Shown here: positions 63,351 through 64,000 of the stretch, one piece after another
Layout: every line of letters begins with the position of its first letter
Numbering within the stretch: the first letter of the stretch is position 1
NCBI RefSeq assembly: GCF_017833295.1
Contig: NZ_JAFIBW010000001.1
Span: forward strand, 1,860,001 to 1,924,000
DNA: 64,000 bases
Direction: 5' to 3'
From: Methylobacterium sp. PvR107
GTDB taxonomy: Bacteria > Pseudomonadota > Alphaproteobacteria > Rhizobiales > Beijerinckiaceae
The notes under the pieces: generated by a model
What the model was told of the DNA's origin: nothing
Databases searched by the model: none
What the model saw: only the letters and a program-made list of their open reading frames with translations
Position numbers and translations under genes: made by a program

Positions 63351-64000
63351 ATGACATACGCGAGCATCATGGTGGCCGTGGACCTGACGGATGGGGCACG
63401 CGGCCGCATGCGCTTGGCCGCCCACCTCGCCGACGACTTCCATGCCTGCCTGACCGGCGTCGCGGCAGAGCAGCCGGCTTACGCCGTACCGCCGGCGGGC
63501 CCGACGCCGGCGAGCGCCTACGCCTTGGCCGCCTCCAACGAGATCGTCTTGAACGACCTCCGGCGTGCCCGCGAGGCCTTCGAGGCGGCCGTAGGCGGTC
63601 GTAGCCGCGTCGAGTGGCGCTCGAACCTCGATTTTCCGCTGGCGTTCCTGATCACGCACGCTGCGGCCGCCGACCTCGTGGTGGTCGGCCGCGGGACCGA
63701 CCTGGGGCAAGCGCTGTTCTCGGTCGATCCGGCCGACGCGGTCATGCGCCTTGGGCGCCCGGTCCTGGTGGTGCCGCCGGCCGTCGACCATCTCGACGCC
63801 AAGCGCGTCGTGGTCGGCTGGAAGAACACCTGCGAGGCGCGCCGTGCCGTCTGGGACGCGATGCCGTTCCTGAAGCGAGCGTCGGAAGTGCTCGTCGTCT
63901 CCGTCGACGACGGCGCCGCTTCCGATGGGCAGGACACGCTCCGCCTCCTCCAGGCCCACAGCGTCGCCGCCATCTGCGTGAGGCGCAACACGCTGGGCGC
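63351..64000 (+). CDS. Universal stress protein (cut by window end)
   Basis: MTYASIMVAVDLTDGARGRM starts a UspA domain related to the protein at 58917, with LVVVGRGTDLGQ and the second domain beginning VVGWKNTCEARRAVWDAMPF. The protein continues past the window edge. Downstream of the BON gene by 76 bases; probably the same transcript. Confidence 0.9.
   Translation, partial: MTYASIMVAVDLTDGARGRMRLAAHLADDFHACLTGVAAEQPAYAVPPAGPTPASAYALAASNEIVLNDLRRAREAFEAAVGGRSRVEWRSNLDFPLAFLITHAAAADLVVVGRGTDLGQALFSVDPADAVMRLGRPVLVVPPAVDHLDAKRVVVGWKNTCEARRAVWDAMPFLKRASEVLVVSVDDGAASDGQDTLRLLQAHSVAAICVRRNTLG

Overview
The window looks like a chromosomal segment of a high-GC alphaproteobacterium of the order Hyphomicrobiales, most probably Methylobacterium or a close relative. 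The evidence is glutathione-linked formaldehyde oxidation genes at the left edge, an LdtR-type MarR regulator, a BcsS protein, a FeS-type photolyase, a NepR/EcfG-type sigma protein, several CsbD-like stress proteins and RpoH. The genus is an inference from gene content.

Layout. 1-1.4 kb: S-formylglutathione hydrolase (cut by the window edge) and glutathione-dependent formaldehyde dehydrogenase. 1.9-7.3 kb: cytochrome P450, flavin disulfide reductase with a DUF4126 protein, NmrA-like reductase, and an operon of alpha/beta hydrolase, secreted protein and beta-carbonic anhydrase. 8.2-15 kb: a MarR regulator, an MFS pump, an EmrB/EmrA pump with a divergent TetR regulator, and a methyltransferase; one palindrome (GGTGCATATRCACC) recurs at four places around these genes and suggests a small MarR regulon. 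15.1-15.6 kb: two gene remnants. 15.7-21.5 kb: a tightly coupled signalling operon in which two ABC-type substrate-binding lipoprotein-like proteins without permease or ATPase flank a histidine kinase, a receiver protein and a receiver-adenylyl cyclase fusion. 21.5-28.6 kb: stress region with a YidB protein, a TAXI-type binding protein broken by an in-frame amber codon, four CsbD-like proteins, a PAS-LuxR regulator and a divergent ECF sigma factor that seems to carry a NepR-like N-terminal segment.

28.9-42.4 kb: housekeeping block (cytochrome c, tRNA-Glu, RluD, RpoH, PurA, D-amino acid aminotransferase, PurB, Bpt, RDD protein, HemB, DUF6163, LdtR). 42.4-52.3 kb: ExoD, BcsS, photolyase, SDR, formyltransferase-like protein, small secreted proteins, PilZ, AlgX-like protein, RNase HI. 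52.3-58.9 kb: low-density, decayed region with a Crp/Fnr regulator, small orphan genes, an IS256 and an IS3 remnant around a Tat-exported beta-helix protein. 58.9-64 kb: an apparent low-oxygen or stress cluster (two universal stress proteins, cytochrome c, SPW protein, lipoyl-like protein, potassium channel, BON protein) in which five FNR/FixK-like boxes stand upstream of the transcription units.

The most notable candidates are the binding protein/two-component/cyclase operon, the NepR-sigma fusion next to a GGAAC-N16-CGTT promoter, the shared MarR operators, the FNR-like box set, and the amber-interrupted TAXI gene. All function calls come from reading translated motifs; no database search was run.
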